Shown here: piece after piece, positions 49,871-62,989 of the stretch
Layout of the letters: each line of letters starts with the position of its first letter
Position numbering within the stretch: position 1 is the first letter of the stretch
From: Bacillota bacterium
Lineage (GTDB): Bacteria > Bacillota > Clostridia > Peptostreptococcales > Anaerovoracaceae
Reading direction: 5' to 3'
NCBI GenBank assembly: GCA_017459895.1
Contig: JAFUCA010000009.1
Span: 30,528 to 94,527 of the forward strand
DNA length: 64,000 bases
The notes under the pieces: model-generated
Told to the model about the DNA's origin: nothing
Database searches by the model: none
The model's input: only the letters and a program-made list of their open reading frames with translations
Made by a program: the position numbers and the translations under genes

Positions 49871-52216
49871 ATGAATACACTGACAACGGAAACCATCAAA
49901 TTATGGGGCATCGTACAGGGGGTCGGATTCCGGCCCTTTGTTGCGAAACTGGCGGATCAGATGCACATGAAGGGCAGCGTGCTGAACATCGGCGGTCTGG
50001 TGGAGATCACCGTCACCGACACTTCTCAGCGGATCGACGCCTTTGTCGAAGCCCTGCAGCAGGAGAAGCCGAAGCCGGCGGAGATCGTGCACATTAAGCG
50101 CACCCCCCGGCCGCTGACGGAATTTACGGATTTTCAGATCAAAGGCAGCGCCGAGGGCGGGGATGACGCGGCGATGATCCCGCCGGACATGGCCATCTGC
50201 CCGGACTGTCTGAAGGAGCTCTACGCCGAGGATGATCCCCGGCATCTCCATCCCTTCATCAGCTGCATGCTCTGCGGTCCCCGCTATACGATCATCGACC
50301 GGATCCCCTACGACCGGGACAATACGTCCATGATCGATTTTCCCATGTGCGGATTCTGCCAGGTCCAGTACTCGGATCTGCATGACCGACGCCACCACGC
50401 CCAGACCATTTCCTGCCACGCCTGCGGCCCCTATCTGAAGTGGACGGGCCCATCGGACGGTCAGCCTGCTTCCCTGCGGCACAAGTCCGCGGATGATCAG
50501 AATCTGCTGGACCAGGCGGCACAGATCCTGGCCGGCGGCGGCGTGATCGCCTTCAAATGCGTCGGCGGATACAACCTGGTCGCGGATCCCTTCAATGACG
50601 ATGCGGTCCGGAAGCTGCGGCAGATCAAAGGCCGGGAGGCCAAACCCTTCGCGGTGATGTTCCGGGACCTGAAGGAAGTACAATACTACTGTCATGTCAG
50701 CGACGTGGAGGCAAACCTTCTGGAATCCTCCGCCCGGCCGATCCTCCTGCTGGAGCATAAGCTGGAGGAGCCGGGCTTCGCACCGGCGGCGACCCGCCGT
50801 TTCCCGCAGACAGAGGAAGGAACGCCGGATCCCTCTTATACGGATCTGCTTTCCAGCCGGTTCATCGGAACCTTCCTGCCCAGCCTGGCGGCCCAGTACC
50901 TGCTGCTGGACCGGATCAGTCCGCTGATCTTTACCAGCGCCAACAAATCGGATCTGCCGATGATCAAGGACGACGACGAGATGACCGCCTGGTTCAATGC
51001 AGAACCGGACATCGACGGGATCCTCTATAACGAGCGCCGGATCCGGGTCAGGGCCGACGACTCGGTCTGCCGCGTCATCGATGATCAGCCGCAGATGATC
51101 CGCCGCAGCAAGGGATACGCTCCCCTTCCGCTGTACGTGGATGAGGCGCCGGGTCCGCGGTTTATCTTCGCCGCCGGAAGCCAGCTGAAGAATTCCTTCG
51201 CCCTGACCAACGGGTCGTTCCTGTATATGAGCCAGTATTTCGGTGATCTGGATACGGTCGAAAACCAGCAGATCTACCAGGAGAATGTCCGGCGCATGGC
51301 TCAGCTTCTGCGGATCCGGCCCCAGGCCGTCGTTTGCGATATGCATCCGATGTATGAAAGCACGATCTTCGCCAGGGATTTCGCGGCCAGGCACGGGCTG
51401 CCGCTGCTGCAGGTGCAGCACCACCACGCCCACGTCGCTTCCGTTATGGCCGAGAACAATCTCACCGGCAAGGTGATCGGCGTCAGCTTTGACGGGACCG
51501 GGTACGGAACGGACGGCTGCATCTGGGGCGGTGAGGTTTTGCTGTGCGAAGGCAGCAGCTGCGACCGGTTCTCTCATCTGAAGTACGTTCAGATGATCGG
51601 CGGCGACTCGTCAATGAAGGACGCCCGGCGCAGCGCCCTGAGCCATATGGCAGCGGCGGCGGTATCACGGCCGGATATCATTTCCTACGATGAGCAGGGC
51701 TGCCGTCAGTTCAGCATCGATCTGAAGGATATCCTGGAATTCGGCGCCGAACGCATGATGGGCTGCCCGGATGCCCGGCTGATCCTGCGGGCCATTGACT
51801 CCGGCGTCAATACGATCCTGAGCTCCAGCATGGGACGTCTGTTCGATGCGGTCTGCGCCCTGCTGGACATCAAAGACTACAACGATTACGAAGGCCAGTG
51901 CGCCTGCATGCTGGAGGATGCCGCCGCCTTCGCCCGCAGGCACCCGGGCACAGATCCTGCCAGTGACCTGGCCCTCGCCTTCCACGAACGGGTGATCGAT
52001 GCCATCGTGCGGGAATGCCGTCTGGTTCGTGAGCAGTCCGGCGCGAATCAGGTCGCTCTGACCGGGGGGACGTTCCAGAACCGGATCCTGATGGAAGGCA
52101 CCCTCTCGAAGCTGCGCGCTCTGGGGTTTCAGCCCTATTACAACATCTCCGTCAGTCCCAACGACGGCGGCATCGCTCTCGGACAGGCCTTCATCGCCAT
52201 GCATGCCGGACGGTAG
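49871..52216 (+). CDS. hypF: Carbamoyltransferase HypF
   Basis: A 781-residue protein that makes the carbamoyl group on HypE from carbamoyl phosphate. An N-terminal acylphosphatase domain (KLWGIVQGVGFRPFVAKLA) is followed by two zinc fingers (CPDC, CMLCG, CGFCQ, CHACG), a YrdC-like domain (ILAGGGVIAFKCVGGYNL, KPFAVMFRD) and a C-terminal Kae1-like domain (HHHAHVASVMAENNL, SFDGTGYGTDG, LTGGTFQNRILME). The start at 49871 follows GGAG. Confidence 0.97.
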   Translation: MNTLTTETIKLWGIVQGVGFRPFVAKLADQMHMKGSVLNIGGLVEITVTDTSQRIDAFVEALQQEKPKPAEIVHIKRTPRPLTEFTDFQIKGSAEGGDDAAMIPPDMAICPDCLKELYAEDDPRHLHPFISCMLCGPRYTIIDRIPYDRDNTSMIDFPMCGFCQVQYSDLHDRRHHAQTISCHACGPYLKWTGPSDGQPASLRHKSADDQNLLDQAAQILAGGGVIAFKCVGGYNLVADPFNDDAVRKLRQIKGREAKPFAVMFRDLKEVQYYCHVSDVEANLLESSARPILLLEHKLEEPGFAPAATRRFPQTEEGTPDPSYTDLLSSRFIGTFLPSLAAQYLLLDRISPLIFTSANKSDLPMIKDDDEMTAWFNAEPDIDGILYNERRIRVRADDSVCRVIDDQPQMIRRSKGYAPLPLYVDEAPGPRFIFAAGSQLKNSFALTNGSFLYMSQYFGDLDTVENQQIYQENVRRMAQLLRIRPQAVVCDMHPMYESTIFARDFAARHGLPLLQVQHHHAHVASVMAENNLTGKVIGVSFDGTGYGTDGCIWGGEVLLCEGSSCDRFSHLKYVQMIGGDSSMKDARRSALSHMAAAAVSRPDIISYDEQGCRQFSIDLKDILEFGAERMMGCPDARLILRAIDSGVNTILSSSMGRLFDAVCALLDIKDYNDYEGQCACMLEDAAAFARRHPGTDPASDLALAFHERVIDAIVRECRLVREQSGANQVALTGGTFQNRILMEGTLSKLRALGFQPYYNISVSPNDGGIALGQAFIAMHAGR

Positions 52217-52253
52217 ACGGGCCGCACTCCGGGCGACGAATTCATATGTTCCC

Positions 52254-52279
52254 GGGTAGTACGTTTGTACTCCTTTTTT
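52254..52279 (+). terminator. Probable hypF terminator, GGGTAGTAC family
   Basis: GGGTAGTAC, loop GTTT, GTACTCC then a T6 run. The stem is AGTAC/GTACT plus weaker outer pairs. Its core repeats that of the hairpin at 52305-52332. Confidence 0.65.
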
Positions 52280-52304
52280 GACCATTTATTCCCAAAAACG
52301 ATAC

Positions 52305-52332
52305 GCAGGGTAGTACAAACGTACTACCCTGC
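52305..52332. terminator. Hairpin downstream of PFOR, GCAGGGTAGTAC family
   Basis: GCAGGGTAGTAC (52305-52316), loop AAAC, GTACTACCCTGC (52321-52332): a perfect 12-bp stem between the convergent hypF and PFOR genes. Confidence 0.8.
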
Positions 52333-52390
52333 AGCTTATATTTCATTGTTGTGCCGGTGAATCCTCCCGGATCATCGGTGCAGTCTTTGA

Positions 52391-55963
<3,573 letters not shown>

Positions 55964-55997
55964 TCAATTTGAATTAACTAACAGTAACGCTTTTTAC

Positions 55998-56026
55998 ACT
56001 CTACAGGACGCCTGTAGCTAAGTCAA
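55998..56026 (-). promoter_or_regulatory. PFOR promoter with an internal palindrome
   Basis: On the minus strand TTGACT (56021-56026), 17 bp, TAGAGT (55998-56003). The spacer contains CTACAGG-ACG-CCTGTAG (56001-56017), 7-bp arms, an operator candidate. A Rex-like half site (TTGTTAA on the minus strand near 56080) lies upstream. Confidence 0.65.
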
Positions 56027-56087
56027 TATTGTACGGAATGAAATACAATATACATTTTGTACGAATTTTGATACAATTTTAACAACA

Positions 56088-56116
56088 TTGTATATTTCAC
56101 CGTTTTCATGTATACT
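56088..56116 (+). promoter_or_regulatory. Promoter abutting the start of the zinc-ribbon protein gene
   Basis: TTGTAT (56088-56093), 17 bp, TATACT (56111-56116), then 6 nt and a GTG at 56123. The ATG at 56108 would lie upstream of the expected transcript start. Confidence 0.6.
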
Positions 56117-56122
56117 AATCAC

Positions 56123-57286
56123 GTGGAAAAAGACGAACAGAAAAAAACACCGGTCTCGCCGGAACAAACGAATCATGAACCACGGCTGGTCAAACCCGAG
56201 GACGAATCCTACGGGGAACTTATGATGCGCTTCACCGCGCATCCGGTCAAGCCAAAATACTGGTTCGAGGAGTTCGGAGACCACTGGACCTGCAGCTGCG
56301 GCCAGATCAATAAGGGAGAAATCTGCACCAATTGCGGACTGGAACGGGATCTTCTGCGAAAGCTGTTTATCCTGCACAAGCCCTCCTCCGAGACGGGGGC
56401 TGCCGGGGAAGAGCCGGATGCCGCGGGGGATACCGATAATACAGTGACACTGAATATCCCAAGACAGCCCGACGAGCCTTCTTTCGCAGCGGAGGATTCC
56501 GGCGGGGACGAGCCGGTGCGCAGCAATACCCGTCTGGTGATCGGGGTCATTATCGTTGCCACGCTGCTGCTTCTGGCAACCGGTGCCTTTCTGTATTTTG
56601 TCCTTCTTCCGGAAATGCAGGAACAGGACGCTGCCAAGCGGGACTCGGTCCGGATCAGTCTGACCGAGAATCTTCCGGTGGCTACCGCTCCGCTGCCCAG
56701 CGCCCAGCGAAAGTCCTACATCTCCGCAGGCGATATGCTGTGCGACAAGGGGAAATACCAGCGATCTCTCACTTACTACAATAAGGCGGTGGATCTGAAA
56801 GATGACGAAAGCGTCCAGCAGAAGATTCTGGACGCCAAGTACGGATATGTGCAGGCCCATCAGGATGACGGGGAAGATTATTTCGAAACCTATCTGAATG
56901 AACTGGTGCAGGCGCATTACGACGGGGCGCAGTCGATCTACAACCGGTACTACGCATGGGATGTCACCATCGTCGCCAACAATCTGGAGAACGACTTCTC
57001 CACCGATATGAAGAACGTGAACCGAAATGACACGGTCTATTTCCATACGACTCTGACCGGCGGTGCTCCGGGGGAATCGATCCGTCTCTACTATCAGATC
57101 ACCTGGCCGGACGGCACCTCCGAAACGAAAGACGTGGACTCTTCGTTCCACGCCGGTTCTCATTTCTCCTCCCGCTTCCAGTACGCGATGCCTCTCTTCG
57201 CAAAGCCTGGCAAGCTCACGTTTGAAATCTACGATAAGGACTCCCACGATCTGCTGGGCAGTGACTCCATCAAGCTGAAGAAATAA
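56123..57286 (+). CDS. Zinc-ribbon membrane protein of unknown function
   Basis: A 387-residue protein if the GTG at 56123 is used; the in-frame ATG at 56108 adds five codons but lies before the predicted transcript start, and an ATG at 56222 is another option. A cytoplasmic part with a zinc ribbon (WTCSCGQINKGEICTNCGLERDLLRKLF) is followed by an acidic linker, one membrane helix (VIGVIIVATLLLLATGAFLYFVLL) and an extracellular region of about 210 residues. The latter has a TPR-like segment (AGDMLCDKGKYQRSLTYYNKAVDLKDD) and a C-terminal beta domain. Divergent from PFOR; no family recognised. Confidence 0.78.
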   Translation: MEKDEQKKTPVSPEQTNHEPRLVKPEDESYGELMMRFTAHPVKPKYWFEEFGDHWTCSCGQINKGEICTNCGLERDLLRKLFILHKPSSETGAAGEEPDAAGDTDNTVTLNIPRQPDEPSFAAEDSGGDEPVRSNTRLVIGVIIVATLLLLATGAFLYFVLLPEMQEQDAAKRDSVRISLTENLPVATAPLPSAQRKSYISAGDMLCDKGKYQRSLTYYNKAVDLKDDESVQQKILDAKYGYVQAHQDDGEDYFETYLNELVQAHYDGAQSIYNRYYAWDVTIVANNLENDFSTDMKNVNRNDTVYFHTTLTGGAPGESIRLYYQITWPDGTSETKDVDSSFHAGSHFSSRFQYAMPLFAKPGKLTFEIYDKDSHDLLGSDSIKLKK

Positions 57287-57316
57287 ACAGCGCCTGCCCG
57301 CTGCAGCTCTGTCGTC

Positions 57317-60300
57317 CTACCAGCGGCGGGCCCGTCTGCGCTCCTCCTCAGCGGCAGTTCTCGCGGCAACGAGTGCGATGAACGCCTCCACTGCCAGGAT
57401 GAGTATCGACGGGAGGGTATGCTTGTCCACCAGTCCCATGTCCATGGTCAGATCCTCTGTCAGAGAGAACGTCATGATCGCTACGACCGCCGGTATGACG
57501 CCGAGGAGCCGGACGATCAGATTCGCCCTTGACAGCTCTTCCAGCCCTTCATCCTCGTCCTCTCTCTTCTTGATGAAATAAAACCCCAGAAGCAGAATGC
57601 TGATGACGGCCGTTGCCACCGTAAAGACCAGATTCAGCAGCGTCCATTCTCCATCGATGATGGCAAGGGGCAAAGGATCGTCTGCCAGATCCTGCAGTCC
57701 GCTGCCGCTTCCCTGCAGGAGGCTGCGGGCAGTACCGACCGGCGAATCGTTATCCTTCGAAGAGCCCGGGAGCATCGCCGCAAGTTTCGTGCTGCGGCTG
57801 TCTTCCGCCGAACGCTTCTTCAGATAGGCTGATGCCGGCGCCTGCGGAGACGGGGCCGCCGGTTCCGTTTCCTCTGCCGTTTCCTGTACCGGCTCCGCGT
57901 TCCCTTCGGAGGGGCCGGTTATGACCGCCGCCGAGGCGTCTTTTTCCCACTGGGCATAGATCCGGTTGGTCTGATCCTCTGCATTCCAGGCATCGCCATC
58001 CAGGTTGTCCGCCGCGACAGCGCTTCCCGGCTCAAATGCGGTGCCGGATCCGTCCGATGCGGCATTCCAGCCTTTGAACGTATATCCATCTCTCGTAAAG
58101 GCATCCTCCGCCGGAATCAGAAGAATCCGGTTGATCGAAACGCTCTGGGAGATTTCGGTTCGGTCATCCGCTGTCGCTCCGCCGTTTCCGTCAAAGATCA
58201 CGGCAGCAGCCCGGTTCCGGTCGGTCGTAAATTCGGCTTCCAGAACAACACACCGCATCTGCGCACCGGCCGTATCATCCGAAAGGGTCCGGGTCTGGAT
58301 ATACTTCGGATCCACCTCCGCCTGCGCTCCGTCCGCGAAGGTCACAGCGGACCTGGATCCATCCGCATTCAGGAGAGCCCAGTCTTTGAAGATGTATTTG
58401 CTGTCATAGCGGCCCGGCGCAGGTCCGGCCCGGAACGTGACGGAACCCGCCTTGTCTCCCGGTGCATGGGGAGCTGCGTCCACCGGAACGATGGTGCGCA
58501 GCTTCCCGTCGGCATCGTAGGAGAGCTGCGGCTCCGCCACCCGGTAGAGGACGTAGACGCTGTCCTCGGCAACATTCAGCCTCCAGTGTGCCCGGAGCTT
58601 CAAAATGTTCTTCACATTGCCATGAGCTCCGTCACTATCGCCATAGGTATTGTTCTTCCAGTCTTCGGTAGTCTGGTATTCCGGGTTCACTCCGGGGGAT
58701 TTCTCGTTCACCTGGGTATCGAAATTCCACAGATCCCCGTCCTCCGTGTACCAGCCCTCCAGCTCATAGCCTGGGCGCTGTGCAGCTGCAGCTGTGATAT
58801 TCGTATCGCTGATCTTCTCATTATAATTGACACAGAACGTCAGCTCCTGGCTGTCTCCGAAGGAATAGGAGCCCTCCGGCGCGCCCGGATCCAGAACAAC
58901 GCGGCAGCGCTGATCGATCCAGCCGGCGTACAGGGTCAGATCCTTCGCAGGCATCGTGGACCGGAACCGGAACTCCGTTCCCTTCGCGCAGGTGGGGTCT
59001 GTATACCAGCCGGTAAATACCGCACCGTCCGCTCCGTTCGTTGGCCGATAGTCCGCGAAACGGCTGAGTTTCTGTCCGTACTGCACCTCCTCCACCGTTT
59101 CCTGACGACCGCTGCTGATGGAGACGAAACGCAGCTCGTTTTTATCGCGGGTATAGTAGCAATAGATATCCGTCGCATCGGAGCCGCTTCCCCAGGGGTA
59201 GTTGGCCCTGACACTGCCGTTAAACGCTTCCGGCGGGTATTTGCTGCTCTTGGAGAAACCAACGAAATCGAGGTAGTCTTCCGCCTCGGTAAAGTAACCG
59301 TACCTGGCATCCACGTTCTTATACAGGACAAAATCCGTCCCGTTGTAGCTGCGGACCGGAAGGCTCTCATCCGGAAGGGCTTCGACATAGTAGTGAATAT
59401 GCTTCGTGATTTTATCGGAAGTATCCAGACGGAAGGTTACATCCCCGGCCGGCATGACATCCAGATAGACCAGTACCTGAGATAAGCCGACGCTGTTGCT
59501 CTGAGGATTCCAGCGCTCACCGCTGTCATAGGTTTTCCCGTCGGTTCCGGTGATCGGCCAGATGTCCGAGATATTGTGCCCCGCAACCGCGTGCACCTGA
59601 CGGATCGTCTTCCAGGAGGCCGCATCCCCGTTGTCATCTCTTGCCTGGAACGTCAGGGTATACTCCTCCAGATCGTAATAAACGTTCAGCGTCGTTGTCC
59701 CGTCCGCATTCACGGACGCCGACGTATCCGACTTCGCCGCATTGTACCGATAGTGAGGATACCCTTCGGCCGCCGTCATGTTCCGATCCGCACCCGTGGT
59801 ATGCACCACATCGCCGGTCCTGGCTTCCTCGCTGCGGCTTCCGACGTAGTTATAGGTTTTCTGATCGTCGGGCAGTCCCGCCTCATCTCCGGCATCCTGC
59901 TGCCAGTAAAGCACGTAATAGTTCGTCTGATCTCCTTCCCACTGGGCATACAGGGTAACGTCCGAATCGAGGACTGCGCCGAACCGGCTGCTTTCATACG
60001 AAGCTCCGCCTTCGGCGTCATAGGAAACCTTCAGCCAGACCGTGCCCTGTCCGTCCGCTCGGGTGTTCCATCCCGTGAAACGGTAACCGGAGCGCACGGG
60101 ATCCGCCGGCTTTCTCGTAACCTCGTCCTGTCCGGAAATCAGCTGCGGCGGAGTATAGTCCGCACTGCTTCCCGATCCTGTCGTATTGGAATCAAACACA
60201 AGCCAGTTATGACCGGCTTCTTTCGCATAGAAAACAAAATCCCTGTCCACGGGGAATTGGGCTCCGGGCTGATACAGAACGCCGTCCTGCCCCAGCCAGC

Positions 60301-61486
60301 CCTGAAAATCCTCTCCGGTCTGGGCGCCTGCGCCTTCTCCCACCGAAATGGTTCTGGCCGGCTGCTCCTGAGAGACGCTCGTTGTCTTCAGAACCGTCAG
60401 ATCTCCGTCACTGTCCGTTCTCAGGTATCTGACAACAAAGGCCTTCCCGATGGCCGCATAGTAATCGAGGGTTTCCTCTGAAGCGAAGCTGTCCCACCGG
60501 CTCCGAAGCTCCTCGGTCAGCTCCTCGATGGTAAGCCCCTTGGCAGATCCCTTCGGCAGGGACCATCCCAGGAAGCTTTCTCCAGCCTTCAGCTCAAGTC
60601 CCGGGCTGTAAAGGCCGGTAAGCTCTCCGTTTCGGTCCTGTCTCACCCATTCCGTTGAAATGAGACTGCCGCCCGCATCGTAGAAACGGACGGTAAGGGT
60701 TTTTTGTTCGGCGGTGACGACATAGACCGAAAACTCCTCCGCATGAAAAGTGAGCTGCGCTCCATTCGAACGGCTGGCGATCTTCTCCGCCGCGCCCGAA
60801 TCCTTGATATGGATGACACCGGCTCCGCTGAGATCCCGGAACTGATCAGAAGAAAAGCGAACGGACAGGGACCTCTCATCCGCCGGTTCGATCTCTCTGC
60901 CGTCCTTTGTGAAGGAGATATCCAGTGCCTTCACTGCTCTGGCGCTGTCTCCCATGATATCCTGCACATCATCCTGAACGCTGCCAGCGCTCACGGATCT
61001 GACATGCATGGAAGTTCCCTGGGGAAGCGCTCCCTTCGGGGCGTGTATCCGAACCGTCACGCCGCCGGCGGTCTTCTCGAAGTCCTGGGCCGGATCATCG
61101 GTTTCGGTGATTTTCTCCCCTGCCGATGGGCCTTTTTCGGTCTGAGGGGCGGCAGGTTCGCTCTCTTCCCCTGCTGCCTGGGACGAACCGTCCCCAGGCT
61201 CCGTTTCATCCGGTATCTGCGCCGGCGCGGGCTCTGCCTTCTCCCGGTCAGAGGAATCGGAATCATCAGAAGACGGCGCAGCCTCTGTTTCTTCCTTCGG
61301 CTGTGCGTGATTCTCCTCCGCTGCGGCAGGCTCGGTCTCGTCGACCTGCTTCTCCTGCTGCATCTGTTCGCCTGCATCCGTGTTCGGAGCGGCCCATGAA
61401 ATGGCTGGCACAAGCGTGGGGATCATGGCAACCGCCATCAGAATCGCGATCACTTTCATTCCCAGTATGTGTCTTCGGTTTGTCAT
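57317..61486 (-). CDS. Giant surface protein with InlB B-repeats and C-terminal membrane helices
   Basis: A 1389-residue exported protein: signal peptide (about 1-33), a long Glu/Pro/Ala-rich linker, a beta domain, then several InlB/Listeria-Bacteroides type repeats with the GYxFxGWxT core (SGYRFTGWNTRADGQGTVW, GAVFTGWYTDPTCAKGTEF, GYELEGWYTEDGDLW, GYTFKGWNAASDGSGT). Near the end there are three hydrophobic helices (LVFTVATAVISILLLGFYFI, LGVIPAVVAIMTFSL, ILILAVEAFIALVAA) instead of LPXTG. The start at 61486 has GAGGA 6 nt upstream. It is likely an adhesin or envelope stalk, by analogy. It sits downstream of an AgrC/AgrA-like pair on the same strand. Confidence 0.87.
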   Translation of the reverse strand: MTNRRHILGMKVIAILMAVAMIPTLVPAISWAAPNTDAGEQMQQEKQVDETEPAAAEENHAQPKEETEAAPSSDDSDSSDREKAEPAPAQIPDETEPGDGSSQAAGEESEPAAPQTEKGPSAGEKITETDDPAQDFEKTAGGVTVRIHAPKGALPQGTSMHVRSVSAGSVQDDVQDIMGDSARAVKALDISFTKDGREIEPADERSLSVRFSSDQFRDLSGAGVIHIKDSGAAEKIASRSNGAQLTFHAEEFSVYVVTAEQKTLTVRFYDAGGSLISTEWVRQDRNGELTGLYSPGLELKAGESFLGWSLPKGSAKGLTIEELTEELRSRWDSFASEETLDYYAAIGKAFVVRYLRTDSDGDLTVLKTTSVSQEQPARTISVGEGAGAQTGEDFQGWLGQDGVLYQPGAQFPVDRDFVFYAKEAGHNWLVFDSNTTGSGSSADYTPPQLISGQDEVTRKPADPVRSGYRFTGWNTRADGQGTVWLKVSYDAEGGASYESSRFGAVLDSDVTLYAQWEGDQTNYYVLYWQQDAGDEAGLPDDQKTYNYVGSRSEEARTGDVVHTTGADRNMTAAEGYPHYRYNAAKSDTSASVNADGTTTLNVYYDLEEYTLTFQARDDNGDAASWKTIRQVHAVAGHNISDIWPITGTDGKTYDSGERWNPQSNSVGLSQVLVYLDVMPAGDVTFRLDTSDKITKHIHYYVEALPDESLPVRSYNGTDFVLYKNVDARYGYFTEAEDYLDFVGFSKSSKYPPEAFNGSVRANYPWGSGSDATDIYCYYTRDKNELRFVSISSGRQETVEEVQYGQKLSRFADYRPTNGADGAVFTGWYTDPTCAKGTEFRFRSTMPAKDLTLYAGWIDQRCRVVLDPGAPEGSYSFGDSQELTFCVNYNEKISDTNITAAAAQRPGYELEGWYTEDGDLWNFDTQVNEKSPGVNPEYQTTEDWKNNTYGDSDGAHGNVKNILKLRAHWRLNVAEDSVYVLYRVAEPQLSYDADGKLRTIVPVDAAPHAPGDKAGSVTFRAGPAPGRYDSKYIFKDWALLNADGSRSAVTFADGAQAEVDPKYIQTRTLSDDTAGAQMRCVVLEAEFTTDRNRAAAVIFDGNGGATADDRTEISQSVSINRILLIPAEDAFTRDGYTFKGWNAASDGSGTAFEPGSAVAADNLDGDAWNAEDQTNRIYAQWEKDASAAVITGPSEGNAEPVQETAEETEPAAPSPQAPASAYLKKRSAEDSRSTKLAAMLPGSSKDNDSPVGTARSLLQGSGSGLQDLADDPLPLAIIDGEWTLLNLVFTVATAVISILLLGFYFIKKREDEDEGLEELSRANLIVRLLGVIPAVVAIMTFSLTEDLTMDMGLVDKHTLPSILILAVEAFIALVAARTAAEEERRRARRW

Positions 61487-61531
61487 TTTCATTCCTCTGT
61501 CTACCACCGATAGTATCCTGCTTCAGATATG

Positions 61532-61573
61532 TACCATCAATGGTATCATATCGCAGGCAGAGCCCGATTTCAA
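61532..61573 (-). promoter_or_regulatory. Promoter with dyad for the giant surface protein gene
   Basis: On the minus strand TTGAAA (61568-61573), 17 bp, TATGAT (61545-61550). Directly after the -10 lies TACCAT-TG-ATGGTA (61532-61545), a 14-bp dyad, an operator candidate for a repressor. Confidence 0.65.
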
Positions 61574-61636
61574 TCGGTTGGCGTCAAGGTACAGGTTTCT
61601 GGCATGAAGTGCAGTGCTTATACAATTTTCCGTATA

Positions 61637-62989
61637 TTATACTTCCGGAGCGCGCCGGATCTTCATCGTCAGATCCACGTTAAAAATTCGGCCCTTGTGA
61701 TAAAACGAAACCTCTCCGCCGTATCTGGCAACGGTCTGTTCAATGGAATGCAGTCCGACTCCCCGTCCGCCTTGCTTCCTGCGGGTGCTCAGGTAACGGC
61801 TGCCCGCCCGGCGGACGATCCCGTCAAAGGAGTTGGTAATGATGATATAGAGGTTTTCGTCATTGACGACGCTCATCCGCAGGCGGATGCTTCGGTCTTC
61901 AACAGAAACAGTATCGCAGCCCTGCTGGGCGTTCTCCAGCAGATTGCTCAGCAGGGAGATCAGATCAAACGTCTGCTCCTGGGGCAGCTGCGGAACATCC
62001 ACCAGGAATTCCGTTTTCGTATTTCTCGCTCTGGCCTGATCGGCGTAGTAATTCAGGATCGCATTGATCAGGTCGTTGTCACAGTAGCTCGTGAGGGTCT
62101 GTGTAGGAATACTGTCTTCATAACGGGCAAGATATTTCCGGATCTCGTCGATGTCCCCCTCTTCTGCCAGCTTTTGCAGAAACCGCAGCGCATGCCGGAA
62201 ATCGTGCCGCAGAATACGGATCTGTTCGATCTGATCCTCCAGCTGGATGTATTGCTTGCGCTGCATGCGAAAGACCGTCTCCTGTTCCTGCAGTTCCTCC
62301 TTGCGGATGAGGGAAACGCCGGAAAGAAAGAAGAACGCGCACGTGACCATATACATCAGAGACACCATCAGCGCGACCACCAGAAATCCCGTCCGAAAAC
62401 GCGGCATCTGGCTCATGTCCTCCAAACGAGGCGCCATTACGCTGAGAATCACGAAGGTCATGATGGAGACCGCCCCCATCATCAGCCATACGGGTCCGTC
62501 CCGCAGATGATCCACCAGGTAGATCCCCTGACGCTGCAAAAACAGAGCGACCGGCACTGAGAATACGATCATCATTCCCAGCTGAACAGCGTAGAGCAGT
62601 CCCTGGGAGAATCCCGCGCCTCCGTTGATTCTCACCGCCGTATCGATGAGAAAGGCTCCGAAGGAAATGATCGCGTAATAGCCGCAGACGGCGAGAAAGA
62701 TTCCGGTGGACTGAAACACCTGCGCCCGGGTACTTGTCGCGTAATAGGCGAAAAACAGACCGAGAAACGGCGTCAGCACCACGGTCTCGTCCAGATAGGG
62801 AAATCTCCAGAGCAGAATGGACGTCCCAAGACCCGCTAAAACCAGGAGGATCGCGCAGTGCAGGGCCAGTGATCTCGTGGAGCGGCGGAGCTGATGAGCC
62901 ATGGGAATATAGCAGAGAATCGATGCCGGGACAGCAAATAATATCGCTGAACCTGATGTCAGCCACCGGACGACTTCTGAAAATGTCAT
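61637..62989 (-). CDS. AgrC-like sensor kinase (HPK10, GHKL ATPase)
   Basis: A 450-residue kinase with about six or seven N-terminal membrane helices (1-220), a coiled segment, the phosphoacceptor H262 in IRILRHDFRHALRFL, and a GHKL ATPase domain (SLLSNLLENAQQGC, GGRGVGLHSIEQTVARYGGEVSF). This type pairs with LytTR regulators in peptide quorum sensing or surface-protein control. The start overlaps the regulator stop (TGATG). Confidence 0.92.
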   Translation of the reverse strand: MTFSEVVRWLTSGSAILFAVPASILCYIPMAHQLRRSTRSLALHCAILLVLAGLGTSILLWRFPYLDETVVLTPFLGLFFAYYATSTRAQVFQSTGIFLAVCGYYAIISFGAFLIDTAVRINGGAGFSQGLLYAVQLGMMIVFSVPVALFLQRQGIYLVDHLRDGPVWLMMGAVSIMTFVILSVMAPRLEDMSQMPRFRTGFLVVALMVSLMYMVTCAFFFLSGVSLIRKEELQEQETVFRMQRKQYIQLEDQIEQIRILRHDFRHALRFLQKLAEEGDIDEIRKYLARYEDSIPTQTLTSYCDNDLINAILNYYADQARARNTKTEFLVDVPQLPQEQTFDLISLLSNLLENAQQGCDTVSVEDRSIRLRMSVVNDENLYIIITNSFDGIVRRAGSRYLSTRRKQGGRGVGLHSIEQTVARYGGEVSFYHKGRIFNVDLTMKIRRAPEV

